NCBI GenBank assembly: GCA_017549765.1
Contig: JAFYNM010000029.1
Coordinates: 281,720-345,719 of the forward strand
DNA length: 64,000 bases
Source of the DNA: Bacteroidales bacterium
GTDB lineage: Bacteria > Bacteroidota > Bacteroidia > Bacteroidales > WCHB1-69
Direction: 5' to 3'
The notes under the pieces were generated by a model. The model searched no databases. It was not told the DNA's origin and was given only the letters and a program-made list of their open reading frames with translations. Below are positions 27,201 through 34,349 of this stretch, piece after piece. Position numbers and translations under genes: made by a program. Each line of letters opens with the position of its first letter. Positions within the stretch are counted from its first letter, which is position 1.

Positions 27201-30200
27201 TCGATAGAGGCATTCGGGGTGGTGAGCACTGACAGCTGGTCGGTAGCGGAAGTGGAGCAGCCGTATTGGTTGGTGGCGGTCACGGAATAGGTACCGGCCG
27301 TGTTGACGGTCAGTTCATGCCCGGTGGCGCCATTGGACCAAGTATAGGTGATGTCACTCAGTTGCGGAAGCGTATAGGTGTACGACTGTCCTTGGCAGAT
27401 CGTATGCTGAACGCCGAAGTTCAGAATCGGCTTTGAATGTACCGCGACAACGGTAGTGCCCGTCTTCATACAGCCAGCGGCATTGGTCACGGTCACGGAA
27501 TAGGTGCCGGGAGTGTTGACGGTGATAGACTGTGCCGTGCTGTTGTTAGACCACTGGTAAGTATAGCCTGCCGGCGCCTCCAATGTGGTGGAGCTACCCT
27601 GGCAGATGCTGGTATTGCCGGTGATGCTGGCATTGGGTTGCGGGTTGACCTGAACAGACAGGGAGGCATGGCCTTGGCAGCCATTGGCATCCGTAGCGGT
27701 CACGGAGTAGGTACCTGTGGAGGAGACAGCAACCATCTGGGCGTTGCTACCGTTGTTCCAGAGGTAAGAGACACCGCCGCTCGCCGTCAGTGTGGTGGTC
27801 TGGCCCTGACAGAGGGAGGTCTCGCCATTGATGAACACAGAAGGCGTCTGGGTCACCGAGATGGTGGTACTGGCAGTGTTCGTACAGCCGTTGGCATCCG
27901 TGACGAGCACTGTGTACATCGTCGAGGCTGTCGGGGAGACGGTGATGAAGGAGGTATTCTGGCCCGTGGACCAGTTGTAGGTGTTGCCGGCACCGGAGAT
28001 AGCATAGATGGAGGCCGACTGTCCTTGGCAGAGGACCTCATTGGAGAGGAGCGTCAGCGAAGGTGTCGGATTGACGATGACCGTCGCCGAGGCGGCGGCA
28101 CTACATCCGTTGTTGCCCGTCACTGTCACCGTGTAGGTGCCCTGAGTCGTCACCGTCAAGATAGCCTGTGTGGATCCGTCGTCCCATTGGTAGGCGACAC
28201 CACCGTTGGCCCGAAGGATGGTGGACTGTCCCTGGCAAATGGAGAGGAATCCAGTGATGGTGGCTGCCGGCAGCGCATATTGAACCACATTGGCTTGGAT
28301 GGTGCTTGTACATCCCAGCGCATTGGTCACTGTCACCGCATAAAGGCCGGGAGCCGTGATGACCGCACTCTCGGTGGTGCTGCCGTCATACCATTGATAC
28401 GTGTAGGGCTCGTTGCCAGACACAGTCAGCGTGGTGCTGCCGTTCTCACAGAAGAAACGGTTACCCGTGAGAGAGGCCGTCACCTGACTGGAAGTCAAGG
28501 TCACCTGGGCGGTAGAACTACAGCCATACACATCGGTACCCGTGACCGTATAGGAGCCCACAAAAGAGGTGGTGATAGAACGGGTCAGCTCACCAGAACT
28601 CCACTCGTAGCTGTTCGCTCCTTGGGCGGTGATCGTGGTAGATGAGCCCACACAGAAGCTGGTTCTACCCAGGATCTGCACGTTCGGGTTCTGGTGGACA
28701 ATCAGACGATAGTAAAAGACGGAATCGCAACCTGTCACTGTGGAAGAGGTGACGAAGGTGTAGAGACCGGCATGTGTCATGGTTGTGTCAAAAGCGGTAT
28801 GCGGAAGCTCGCTGGAACAGATCTCATGATAGATGGTGTCCGGATTGTAGATGATCGGGTTGACATGAAGATGCAACGGCAAGAGGCTGTCGCAACCATC
28901 CACGGTCGTGTAGTGCAGTTCATAATCGCCGGAGGCATAGAAAGACTGTCCGTCATACACGTAAGGCAGGTCGTTTTCACAGATAACGGCAGAGACAGTG
29001 TCGAGCACATAGGAGGGCAGCAGTGTCAGATTCAAGGTTATCAAACTGTCGCAGCCATAGGTGGAAGCCAGGACAAACTCATAGGTTCCTGCTTCTGTCA
29101 GCACAGAGTCTGCGAAGACATACGGCACATTGGAGCAGGTGGTCACATCCAAAGTGTCGTGATAGGTCGGCACCGTGACCACGGTCAGATGGCGGAAGAT
29201 ATCGCAAGCACCCTCCACCGTATCGGGCACATAGAGGTCGTACACACCTGCAGAATCGATGAGTGAATCACCATAAATGAATGGGTAAGTGTTTTCGCAA
29301 GCATAATAGGTCAGCGTATCGACAGGATTATCCAGAATCTCGACAACCAGATAAGTAGTCAGACTGTCGCAGCCATACATAGATGGCGTGGTCACCACCA
29401 ACTCTCCACCGCTCAGATAGGTGATGTTAGTCACCGGATCATCATACGGCAACTGATTTTGACATACATAGACAGTGTCATGTGCAACCTCGTTATAGGA
29501 TGGATGCACGGAGAAGATCACCACTGAAGAGGTGTCGCAGCCAGGCACGGGCGTCGTAAAGGTCGTGTCTTCCGTCAACAGAAGTCCAGCATACGCATAC
29601 GGCGTCTCCACATCACAGACATCCAAATAGATCGTATCCTCAAAGACACTGGTGATCACATTCAAGACAAACATGGAAGGGCACAATGTAGAATCATTGA
29701 TAGAGTACACATAGGTGCCTTGCTGGCCAATGGAGAAATCGGGATGGCCATCCTGAGAATCCACCTCCTGCCACACCAGATTGCCGGAAGCATCTCTTAC
29801 AGTATCCAGCAACAATGGATAATTACCTTCACAGACATAGAAGGAGAGCGTGTCATACTGGGTAGGAATCACCGTAAGGATAAGATGGCGCATCAGACTG
29901 TCACAACCTGCCTGCGTATGATAGGCGACGTCATAGATTCCAGTCTCCGTGAATTGCAGGGTGTCCTCCATGTAGGGAAGATCATGAGAACAGACCGTCA
30001 CCTCCAGCGTATCCTTCAGCGAATAGGAAGGCTCATAGAAGACATGCAGATGCACGAGACTATCACAACCAACCGAGTCGGGATAGGAGAAGTTGTAGGT
30101 TCCCGTATCTATCAGCACCATATTCCCATAGAATATCGGCAAGTGACAGACACCATACTCGATAGTAGTCTCGGGTCCAGCCAATGCGCTTACAACAAAC

Positions 30201-30430
30201 AGTGTCCAGATAGAGTCCTGGGAAGTGGCACCGAAATGCAAACGCAGATACGAGCCGGGAGCGTCGAACGACAATGTGTCATACGATACAGGAAAATCAT
30301 TAATACAAGCTGAGAGCTCAATGGTATCCGTAGGATCGATGCGAGAATCTTGCGATTGCGCCATCGAGTTGACCTGGGTCAATGCCATGAGGAAAAGACC
30401 AATTAATGCGGATTTGTAAAGCAGTTTCAT
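24215..30430 (-). CDS. Giant T9SS-secreted repeat protein (2071 aa, Ig-like repeats)
   Basis: A signal peptide (about 1-25) leads into about ten type A repeats (about 40-580) with Cys-x3-LPY and GCDSL motifs. Eighteen type B Ig-like repeats of about 70 residues (about 583-1844) follow, with pattern 'ICQGQ-TLTA-G-Y-WSNGST-GTYTVTAT-GC-VNPLP'. One more A-like repeat and a linker precede a C-terminal T9SS type A sorting domain ('ILIYPNPVRDMLTV' to 'IIIKK', about 1992-2071). Repeats B3-B7 (722-1072) and B8-B12 (1073-1423) form a tandem duplication of exactly 351 residues each. The protein is probably exported by T9SS and anchored at the surface; adhesion or matrix function is inferred. Paired cysteines in each repeat suggest one disulfide per domain. 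Confidence 0.93.
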   Translation of the reverse strand: MKLLYKSALIGLFLMALTQVNSMAQSQDSRIDPTDTIELSACINDFPVSYDTLSFDAPGSYLRLHFGATSQDSIWTLFVVSALAGPETTIEYGVCHLPIFYGNMVLIDTGTYNFSYPDSVGCDSLVHLHVFYEPSYSLKDTLEVTVCSHDLPYMEDTLQFTETGIYDVAYHTQAGCDSLMRHLILTVIPTQYDTLSFYVCEGNYPLLLDTVRDASGNLVWQEVDSQDGHPDFSIGQQGTYVYSINDSTLCPSMFVLNVITSVFEDTIYLDVCDVETPYAYAGLLLTEDTTFTTPVPGCDTSSVVIFSVHPSYNEVAHDTVYVCQNQLPYDDPVTNITYLSGGELVVTTPSMYGCDSLTTYLVVEILDNPVDTLTYYACENTYPFIYGDSLIDSAGVYDLYVPDTVEGACDIFRHLTVVTVPTYHDTLDVTTCSNVPYVFADSVLTEAGTYEFVLASTYGCDSLITLNLTLLPSYVLDTVSAVICENDLPYVYDGQSFYASGDYELHYTTVDGCDSLLPLHLHVNPIIYNPDTIYHEICSSELPHTAFDTTMTHAGLYTFVTSSTVTGCDSVFYYRLIVHQNPNVQILGRTSFCVGSSTTITAQGANSYEWSSGELTRSITTSFVGSYTVTGTDVYGCSSTAQVTLTSSQVTASLTGNRFFCENGSTTLTVSGNEPYTYQWYDGSTTESAVITAPGLYAVTVTNALGCTSTIQANVVQYALPAATITGFLSICQGQSTILRANGGVAYQWDDGSTQAILTVTTQGTYTVTVTGNNGCSAAASATVIVNPTPSLTLLSNEVLCQGQSASIYAISGAGNTYNWSTGQNTSFITVSPTASTMYTVLVTDANGCTNTASTTISVTQTPSVFINGETSLCQGQTTTLTASGGVSYLWNNGSNAQMVAVSSTGTYSVTATDANGCQGHASLSVQVNPQPNASITGNTSICQGSSTTLEAPAGYTYQWSNNSTAQSITVNTPGTYSVTVTNAAGCMKTGTTVVAVHSKPILNFGVQHTICQGQSYTYTLPQLSDITYTWSNGATGHELTVNTAGTYSVTATNQYGCSTSATDQLSVLTTPNASIDGALTICQGQTTNLRATGGVTYVWDDNSTQSYLNVTTSGTYTVTVTASNGCSATASATVIVNPTPSLSLLTNETLCVGNSVTIYAISASGNTYNWSTGQTTSIITVSPSVNTMYTVLVSDPNGCTATASTTINVVPLPNVQITGSHAACQGDAITLTAFGGNTYAWNNGVTANTNAVTMTGTYTVTATDINGCLGTASHDVFISEIPTAHITGNLNICQGQSTTLTAPAGYSYLWSNNSTSRSIIVNAAGTYKVTITNNTGCADVDSVTVVVHDLPVLSFGMQHDICQGQNYTYTLPQLPNITYSWSNGSSGNQITVDSAGVYTVTATNEYGCSTSASDVLVVHPLPTPTITGNTSICRGEVSILSASGGTSYAWSNGSVTQDIAMYPTTTSTYAVTATSVYGCSASTSVTVTVKVLPSINFSGNTSFCEGQNTTVTATGGINYVWSTGSTNQTIVISNPGTYFVTATNSLGCSRMDSLHITQIALPTITITGDATICQGETVTLTASGAAQYVWNTQDVGAMLSVTPQTTTVYTVTATSAQGCTNTASRTVAVNQLPDVQISGPLTLCQGQTSTLSATGAFSYLWSDGNTSASIQAAADGNYTVVGTAANGCQNSQTVHLTVHPVPAMSILGNNTLCSNETETLTATGATMYLWNNGATTNEIEISNGGLYSVTGTNDYGCTSQLSLEVTSLSVPYVSIVGQTDYCEGSSTTLYASSNATQYLWSTGETTQAVVVNDTQDQLYSLTVTADNGCQNTQDMQVYVHETYQVNITDEVCQGQTYTNNGFNLPAQSNAGTFVHTLHLQSQFGCDSVITLLLTVNPLPSFVGEISGNPYIVSYGSYMYTVTANDVNRYEWRVTHPQWGLTDNNVNSAFLQINTNGTGTLTVRAINPCGFLEKSIVITCGVSVEEYDNDSHILIYPNPVRDMLTVHTAEATTEVAYVTLVDNLGRTLQHLPVAGEDVTLSCGQYAAGIYYVRCLDDQQNVIDVRKIIIKK

Positions 30431-30471
30431 ATCTTCTAAATTATAATATTACTCTAATATAAAAAGGGCCG

Positions 30472-30479
30472 CAAAAATA
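30472..30479 (-). promoter_or_regulatory. -7 element for the giant T9SS protein
   Basis: TATTTTTG on the minus strand, about 42 nt before the start codon, in the short divergent intergenic region. Confidence 0.6.
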
Positions 30480-30514
30480 CGATTTTTATGGTATTTAGTA
30501 TAACTTGAAATTTT

Positions 30515-30522
30515 TATTTTTG
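30515..30522 (+). promoter_or_regulatory. -7 element for the ANL-like/DUF6427-like/rnhB operon
   Basis: TATTTTTG on the plus strand, 20 nt before the ATG at 30542. Confidence 0.6.
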
Positions 30523-30541
30523 CACGCAGATTTTTACCCTT

Positions 30542-31078
30542 ATGTTTACCACCTCCGTCATCGCCCCTTTTCTCCAAAGTGTACGGTTAAACCCTAATGA
30601 GACTTGTCTGATTTTAGGAGAGCATCGCTATACAAATGCAGCTTTTGCTCAACATATTTCCCCTATTATCAATGAGTTGGATTCATCTCCATCCACTTCT
30701 CTTTTTCTATTGATGGAAGAGGATGTGCAGTCGTACGCCGCCCTCTTTGCGGCCATGCTGGCTGGCAAACTGGTTATCCCGATATCGCCAAACTGGTCAG
30801 AAAAGGATGTTGACAAGATTCAGGAAATGGTTCCAACGGAGTTGTTTTTGTGCAAAAATCGCATGCAATATTACTTTCGGATGACAGTGGAAGATGCGGT
30901 TTGCCGGATCGACAACGGCTTATACCAATATCCGTCCGGCCATCCCATGGTGCACTGTTTCCAGCCGACCCCTGACGGCACATGGCGAGATCGGCTTTTC
31001 ACGGTGGAAGACATTCTTCAGATACATCCTCCCCACCCTATCCGTTTCTATCAATTTTTCAAAGACTTTATCGACTGA
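30542..31078 (+). CDS. Truncated adenylate-forming (ANL) enzyme-like N-domain protein
   Basis: This 178-residue protein resembles only the beginning of AMP-binding enzymes: 'NETCLILGEHRYTNAAFAQHISPIINEL' (the 'tY.eL' strand-helix), then 'LFLLMEEDVQSYAALFAAMLAGKLVIPISPNWSEKDVDKI', matching the 'aAl.GvlkAGaayvPldP..P..ri' segment. The ATP-binding P-loop (SGTTG), the YGxTE region and the C-domain are all missing, so adenylation activity is unlikely. There is no frameshifted remainder: the next gene starts 1 nt after its stop in a tight operon. It may be a non-catalytic relic or binding protein; the family match is moderate. Confidence 0.6.
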   Translation: MFTTSVIAPFLQSVRLNPNETCLILGEHRYTNAAFAQHISPIINELDSSPSTSLFLLMEEDVQSYAALFAAMLAGKLVIPISPNWSEKDVDKIQEMVPTELFLCKNRMQYYFRMTVEDAVCRIDNGLYQYPSGHPMVHCFQPTPDGTWRDRLFTVEDILQIHPPHPIRFYQFFKDFID

Positions 31079-31079
31079 C

Positions 31080-32042
31080 ATGTTTTTCTATTTCAACAAA
31101 AATACGATCATTCAGATCATTATATCCGTAGGTCTTCTGGGCTGGGCTTTTTTCAGCATCATCACCCAGATGACGTTGATGGCGCCTGATCATCAGGCTT
31201 TCCTGTACCAAGCCATCTATCCTTTCCTGGCCGCCCGCCCTTGGTGCTACAAAGCGCTTGCCATTCTCATCACCTTGCTGACGGCTTTCTTCATCCAACG
31301 CTATTTCAGCATCAGCAAGTTCTCCGACAACGTCACCTACATGCCGATTGTTTTCTTCCTGTTGTTGTTCAACCTAAACCACTCTTTCAGCATCTTCTCG
31401 CCGGTGTTTTTCACCATTCTGACCTCGGCATTTCTGCTTATGAGGAATACGCAGAACGAGCATGACCCCTCCCTCCGGAACAGCATCTTCAGCTCGGGAC
31501 TGTTCCTGGGCATCAACAGTCTGCTGGATTTCCATTCCGTGTGGCTCATCGGGATGATCATCTTGGTCTTGATGATCACGAGCATCTCCAAATTCAAAGA
31601 TGTGGTCATTTTGCTTGTCGGAGTGCTTTTCATTTACCTCTATCTTGTAACCTACGGCTATCTCACCGACACCATCCCCAGTATCTGGAGCGTCTTCCAA
31701 GATCTGAAATTCGGATATATCATCCATAACTTCGCAACCCTGCAATGGCTTGACTGGATCTTCATCGCTGTTTTGGGCCTGACCTTGCTGCTTTTCTCTT
31801 TCGCTGGCAAGATCTATTTCGACAACAAAATTGTGGCGTTACGTCGGCGCTACATTGCTTTCATCCTATTGATTATCACCTCCATCACGATGGGCATTTT
31901 CTCCAACTACGAGTTGCCCGTATCCTTGCAATACCTGCTTTTGCCCACCGCCCTCATCTTCGCTCTGACGTCACTCATCGAGGAGCGCAAATGGCTTCAC
32001 GACTTCTTCATTCTGGCAACCTTTATTTTATTATGGCTTTAA
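31080..32042 (+). CDS. Multi-pass membrane protein (DUF6427-like)
   Basis: A 320-residue hydrophobic protein with about nine to ten predicted helices, starting MFFYFNKNTIIQIIISVGLL. A central region reads 'MPIVFFLLLFNLNHSFSIFSPVFFTILTSAFLLM'. Size and gross pattern resemble the Bacteroidetes-specific DUF6427 proteins, whose role is unknown. The start codon is 1 nt after the stop of the ANL-like gene, and its end overlaps the rnhB start by 10 nt, so the three genes are translationally coupled. Earlier in-frame codons are rejected because they overlap the upstream gene. Confidence 0.72.
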   Translation: MFFYFNKNTIIQIIISVGLLGWAFFSIITQMTLMAPDHQAFLYQAIYPFLAARPWCYKALAILITLLTAFFIQRYFSISKFSDNVTYMPIVFFLLLFNLNHSFSIFSPVFFTILTSAFLLMRNTQNEHDPSLRNSIFSSGLFLGINSLLDFHSVWLIGMIILVLMITSISKFKDVVILLVGVLFIYLYLVTYGYLTDTIPSIWSVFQDLKFGYIIHNFATLQWLDWIFIAVLGLTLLLFSFAGKIYFDNKIVALRRRYIAFILLIITSITMGIFSNYELPVSLQYLLLPTALIFALTSLIEERKWLHDFFILATFILLWL

Positions 32043-32635
32043 AATCCCATTATTCATCAGAAGTGGTTGTAGAGTGCGGCTGTGACGAGGTTGGACGCGG
32101 CTGCGTGGCCGGGCCTGTCTTCGCGGCGGCTGTCATCCTGCCCCACGATTATCACAACGACTTAATCAACGACTCGAAGCAACTGACTGCCAAGCAGCGT
32201 GAAGAGATCCGCCTCATTATCGAGCGGGATGCCGTGGCTTGGTCAGCGCAAGCACTGAGTGAACAGGTCATCGACAAGATCAACATCCTCCGGGCTTCCA
32301 TCCAGTGTATGAACAACGCTGTGGCCGCCCTGGCTGTCCGTCCCGAGCTGCTGCTCATCGACGGCAACAAGTTTCAGGACGTGCACCACATCCCCTACCG
32401 CTGTATCGTCAAGGGAGATGCGCAGTATCTCTCCATCGCCGCTGCCTCCATCCTGGCCAAGACGCACCGAGACGCCTTTATGGAGCGCCTGCACGAGGAG
32501 TACCCCATCTACGATTGGAAAAACAACAAAGGCTATCCGTCACCCAAACAGATAGCCGCCATCAAAGAGCATGGCCTCTCCCCCTACCATCGGAAGAGTT
32601 TCCACATCAAACAATTGGATCCAGTGTTGTTTTAG
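32033..32635 (+). CDS. rnhB: Ribonuclease HII
   Basis: 200 residues from MALKSHYSSEVVVECGCDEVG. The conserved 'GCDEVGRGCVAGPVFAAAVIL' supplies the first two acidic metal ligands, 'LLIDGNKF' the third Asp, and 'SIAAASILAKTHRD' the fourth region. It nicks RNA-DNA junctions, removing ribonucleotides and R-loops. The ATG overlaps the last codons of the membrane protein gene; an in-frame ATG 42 nt earlier would extend the overlap without adding family-conserved residues. Its TAG stop lies inside the first unit of a heptamer repeat array. Confidence 0.95.
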   Translation: MALKSHYSSEVVVECGCDEVGRGCVAGPVFAAAVILPHDYHNDLINDSKQLTAKQREEIRLIIERDAVAWSAQALSEQVIDKINILRASIQCMNNAVAALAVRPELLLIDGNKFQDVHHIPYRCIVKGDAQYLSIAAASILAKTHRDAFMERLHEEYPIYDWKNNKGYPSPKQIAAIKEHGLSPYHRKSFHIKQLDPVLF

Positions 32636-32687
32636 CCATTAGCTATTTGCTATTAGCTGTTAGCCTTTGGCTGTTGGCTGTTGGCTA
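32632..32687. repeat. Heptamer tandem repeat overlapping the rnhB stop codon
   Basis: Eight contiguous 7-bp units (TTAGCCA, TTAGCTA, TTTGCTA, TTAGCTG, TTAGCCT, TTGGCTG twice, TTGGCTA) start in the rnhB stop codon and end about 20 nt before the convergent lipoprotein gene. Confidence 0.85.
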
Positions 32688-32707
32688 TACAGATCACGGT
32701 TCACTCA

Positions 32708-33277
32708 TCATTTCAAATCCAGCATCTCTTCCAGCTGACGTTCATCTTTACCCAGGATCTTGAGGTAGTCTTTTAGCTGAACCGCCAAGCTGTCATCCGG
32801 ATAGCGGTTTATGAAATCCCTGTACTGGTCTTGTGCGCTGGTATAGTCGCCCAAGATATCATCATAGACGATACCGCGTTGGTAGTAGCAGTACTTGGCA
32901 TTCTCGTGGTCTGGGAATTTTTCTTGGAAGTCGTAGAAGATCTTCAGTGCCTGTTTGGCATAATGGGCGGTCTCCTCCCTGGTGATAGAGGACTTGGCGA
33001 GGATCATGCTGCCGACGCCGGCCTTGTAGAGCATCTCGGGAGCCATATCCGATTGCGGGTTCTCGTCGGCCAGTTTTATAGCTGAGCGAATAAAACGGTT
33101 GAAGGAGGCCGAGTCTATGAAGCCGATCTTATACAGGGAGTCGGCATGATGATATTGTTGCAGCACCTCAGCACATTGTGCGTTTTGCTTCGGACCTACC
33201 GGACTGTTGCCCTTTTGATGACAAGCGGCGCCCATGAGAGCACACACTGAGATCAGCAGGATAAAATATTTTTTCAT
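32708..33277 (-). CDS. TPR-type lipoprotein
   Basis: A 189-residue protein with a lipobox ('CALMGAACHQKG', Cys19) and TPR-like helices ('MAPEMLYKAGVGSMILAKSS', 'HYAKQALKIFYDFQEKFPDHENAKYCYYQRGIVYDDILGDYTSA') resembling BamD/YbgF-like tetratricopeptides. It is probably anchored in the outer membrane, facing the periplasm. It lies 5 nt downstream of def. Function unknown. Confidence 0.82.
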   Translation of the reverse strand: MKKYFILLISVCALMGAACHQKGNSPVGPKQNAQCAEVLQQYHHADSLYKIGFIDSASFNRFIRSAIKLADENPQSDMAPEMLYKAGVGSMILAKSSITREETAHYAKQALKIFYDFQEKFPDHENAKYCYYQRGIVYDDILGDYTSAQDQYRDFINRYPDDSLAVQLKDYLKILGKDERQLEEMLDLK

Positions 33278-33282
33278 CTCCC

Positions 33283-33840
33283 TTATTTTTTAGGATGTAC
33301 AATCTTGTAGCCGGTCCGCATACGACCTGCGGAGATGTCGCTGAGCGAGCGTTTCAGCACCATTTTTTTGATGGAAGAGAGATGGTCCACGAAGACCTTG
33401 CCTTCGAGGTGGTCGTACTCGTGTTGGATCACGCGGGCCACGAGTCCGTCGAAGTCCTGCTCGTGGAACTCTCCGTTCTCATCGTAGTATTCAACGTGGA
33501 TATTGGACTTGCGTGTCACATCCTCGTTGAGGTTGGGCAGGCTGAGGCATCCTTCGCCAAAGACGAAATCCTCCCCCCACTCTTCGGTGATGACGGGGTT
33601 GATAAAGGCGCTCTTGAATATCTGAACATCCGGGAAAGCCTCTTTGAAAGGCTCGGAATCCATCACGAAAAGGCGGATGTCCTTTCCAATCTGCGGGGCG
33701 GCAAGGCCCACGCCTCCGGCATGATACATCGTCTCGTACATATCAGCCACCAAGGGTTTCCAGTCCACGCCTTCCACGTCCACTTCGTGGGCAAGCTTAC
33801 GCAGCACTGGTTCTCCATATACATAAATAGGCAAAATCAT
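33283..33840 (-). CDS. def: Peptide deformylase
   Basis: 185 residues with all three deformylase motifs: 'GVGLAAPQIG' (motif I), 'EGCLSLP' (motif II, metal-binding Cys) and 'QHEYDHLEG' (motif III, HExxH). It removes the formyl group from nascent N-terminal methionine. A heptamer repeat array lies directly before its start codon (33846-33880), between ruvX and def. Confidence 0.97.
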   Translation of the reverse strand: MILPIYVYGEPVLRKLAHEVDVEGVDWKPLVADMYETMYHAGGVGLAAPQIGKDIRLFVMDSEPFKEAFPDVQIFKSAFINPVITEEWGEDFVFGEGCLSLPNLNEDVTRKSNIHVEYYDENGEFHEQDFDGLVARVIQHEYDHLEGKVFVDHLSSIKKMVLKRSLSDISAGRMRTGYKIVHPKK

Positions 33841-33845
33841 AATAA

Positions 33846-33880
33846 AGTTATCAGTTGTCAGTTATCAGTTGTCAGTTATC
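33846..33880. repeat. Heptamer tandem repeat upstream of def
   Basis: Five perfect 7-bp units alternate AGTTATC and AGTTGTC, followed by a degenerate sixth. They lie 6 nt from the def start codon, in the 62-bp gap between ruvX and def. Confidence 0.9.
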
Positions 33881-33902
33881 AATTATTGGGTTGTGTTAAA
33901 CG

Positions 33903-34349
33903 TCAAGGATTGCGTTGGGCATCAAACTCCATCTGTTCCATATAGGTTTGCAGAATGATGGCGGCGCTCACCTTGTCGATGAGGGCCTTGTTTTGGCGGT
34001 CCTTCTTCTTGAGTCCGGCGTCGATCATCGACTGGAAGGCCATGCGGGAGGTAAAGCGCTCGTCCACACGTGCGATGGTGGTCTCGGGCGAGATGTTGGG
34101 CAGTTCCTTGCGCAGCCTGTTGACGAAGGGCTCGATATAGCGAGTGGAGTCAGAGGGAGTGTTGTCGAGTTTGCGGGGCTCACCGATCACGATGACATCC
34201 ACCTTCTCTGTCTGGAGGTATTTTTTGAGGAAATCAAAGGCTTGGGCCACCGGAATGGTGTCCAGTGGGTTGGCACAGATGCGGAGCTCGTCGGTGACCG
34301 CGAACCCCACGCGCTTCTGGCCGTAATCGATAGCTAATAATCTACCCAT
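33903..34349 (-). CDS. ruvX: RuvX/YqgF-family RNase H-fold protein (putative pre-16S rRNA nuclease)
   Basis: 148 residues with the YqgF signature: 'RLLAIDYGQKRVGFAVTD' (first catalytic Asp), 'DVIVIGEPRKLDN', 'VDERFTSRMA' and 'KALIDKVSAAIILQTYME' (last acidic residue). The family was named a Holliday junction resolvase and matures the 16S rRNA 5' end in E. coli. It overlaps the end of cstA by 8 nt, indicating coupled translation. Confidence 0.93.
   Translation of the reverse strand: MGRLLAIDYGQKRVGFAVTDELRICANPLDTIPVAQAFDFLKKYLQTEKVDVIVIGEPRKLDNTPSDSTRYIEPFVNRLRKELPNISPETTIARVDERFTSRMAFQSMIDAGLKKKDRQNKALIDKVSAAIILQTYMEQMEFDAQRNP

Noticed and set aside
24299..29266. Long antisense frames and periodic DNA opposite the giant repeat protein, considered as a CRISPR or DNA repeat array
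   Set aside because: The periodicity of roughly 210 bp follows the protein repeat in frame, units are diverged, and there are no short identical repeats with unique spacers.
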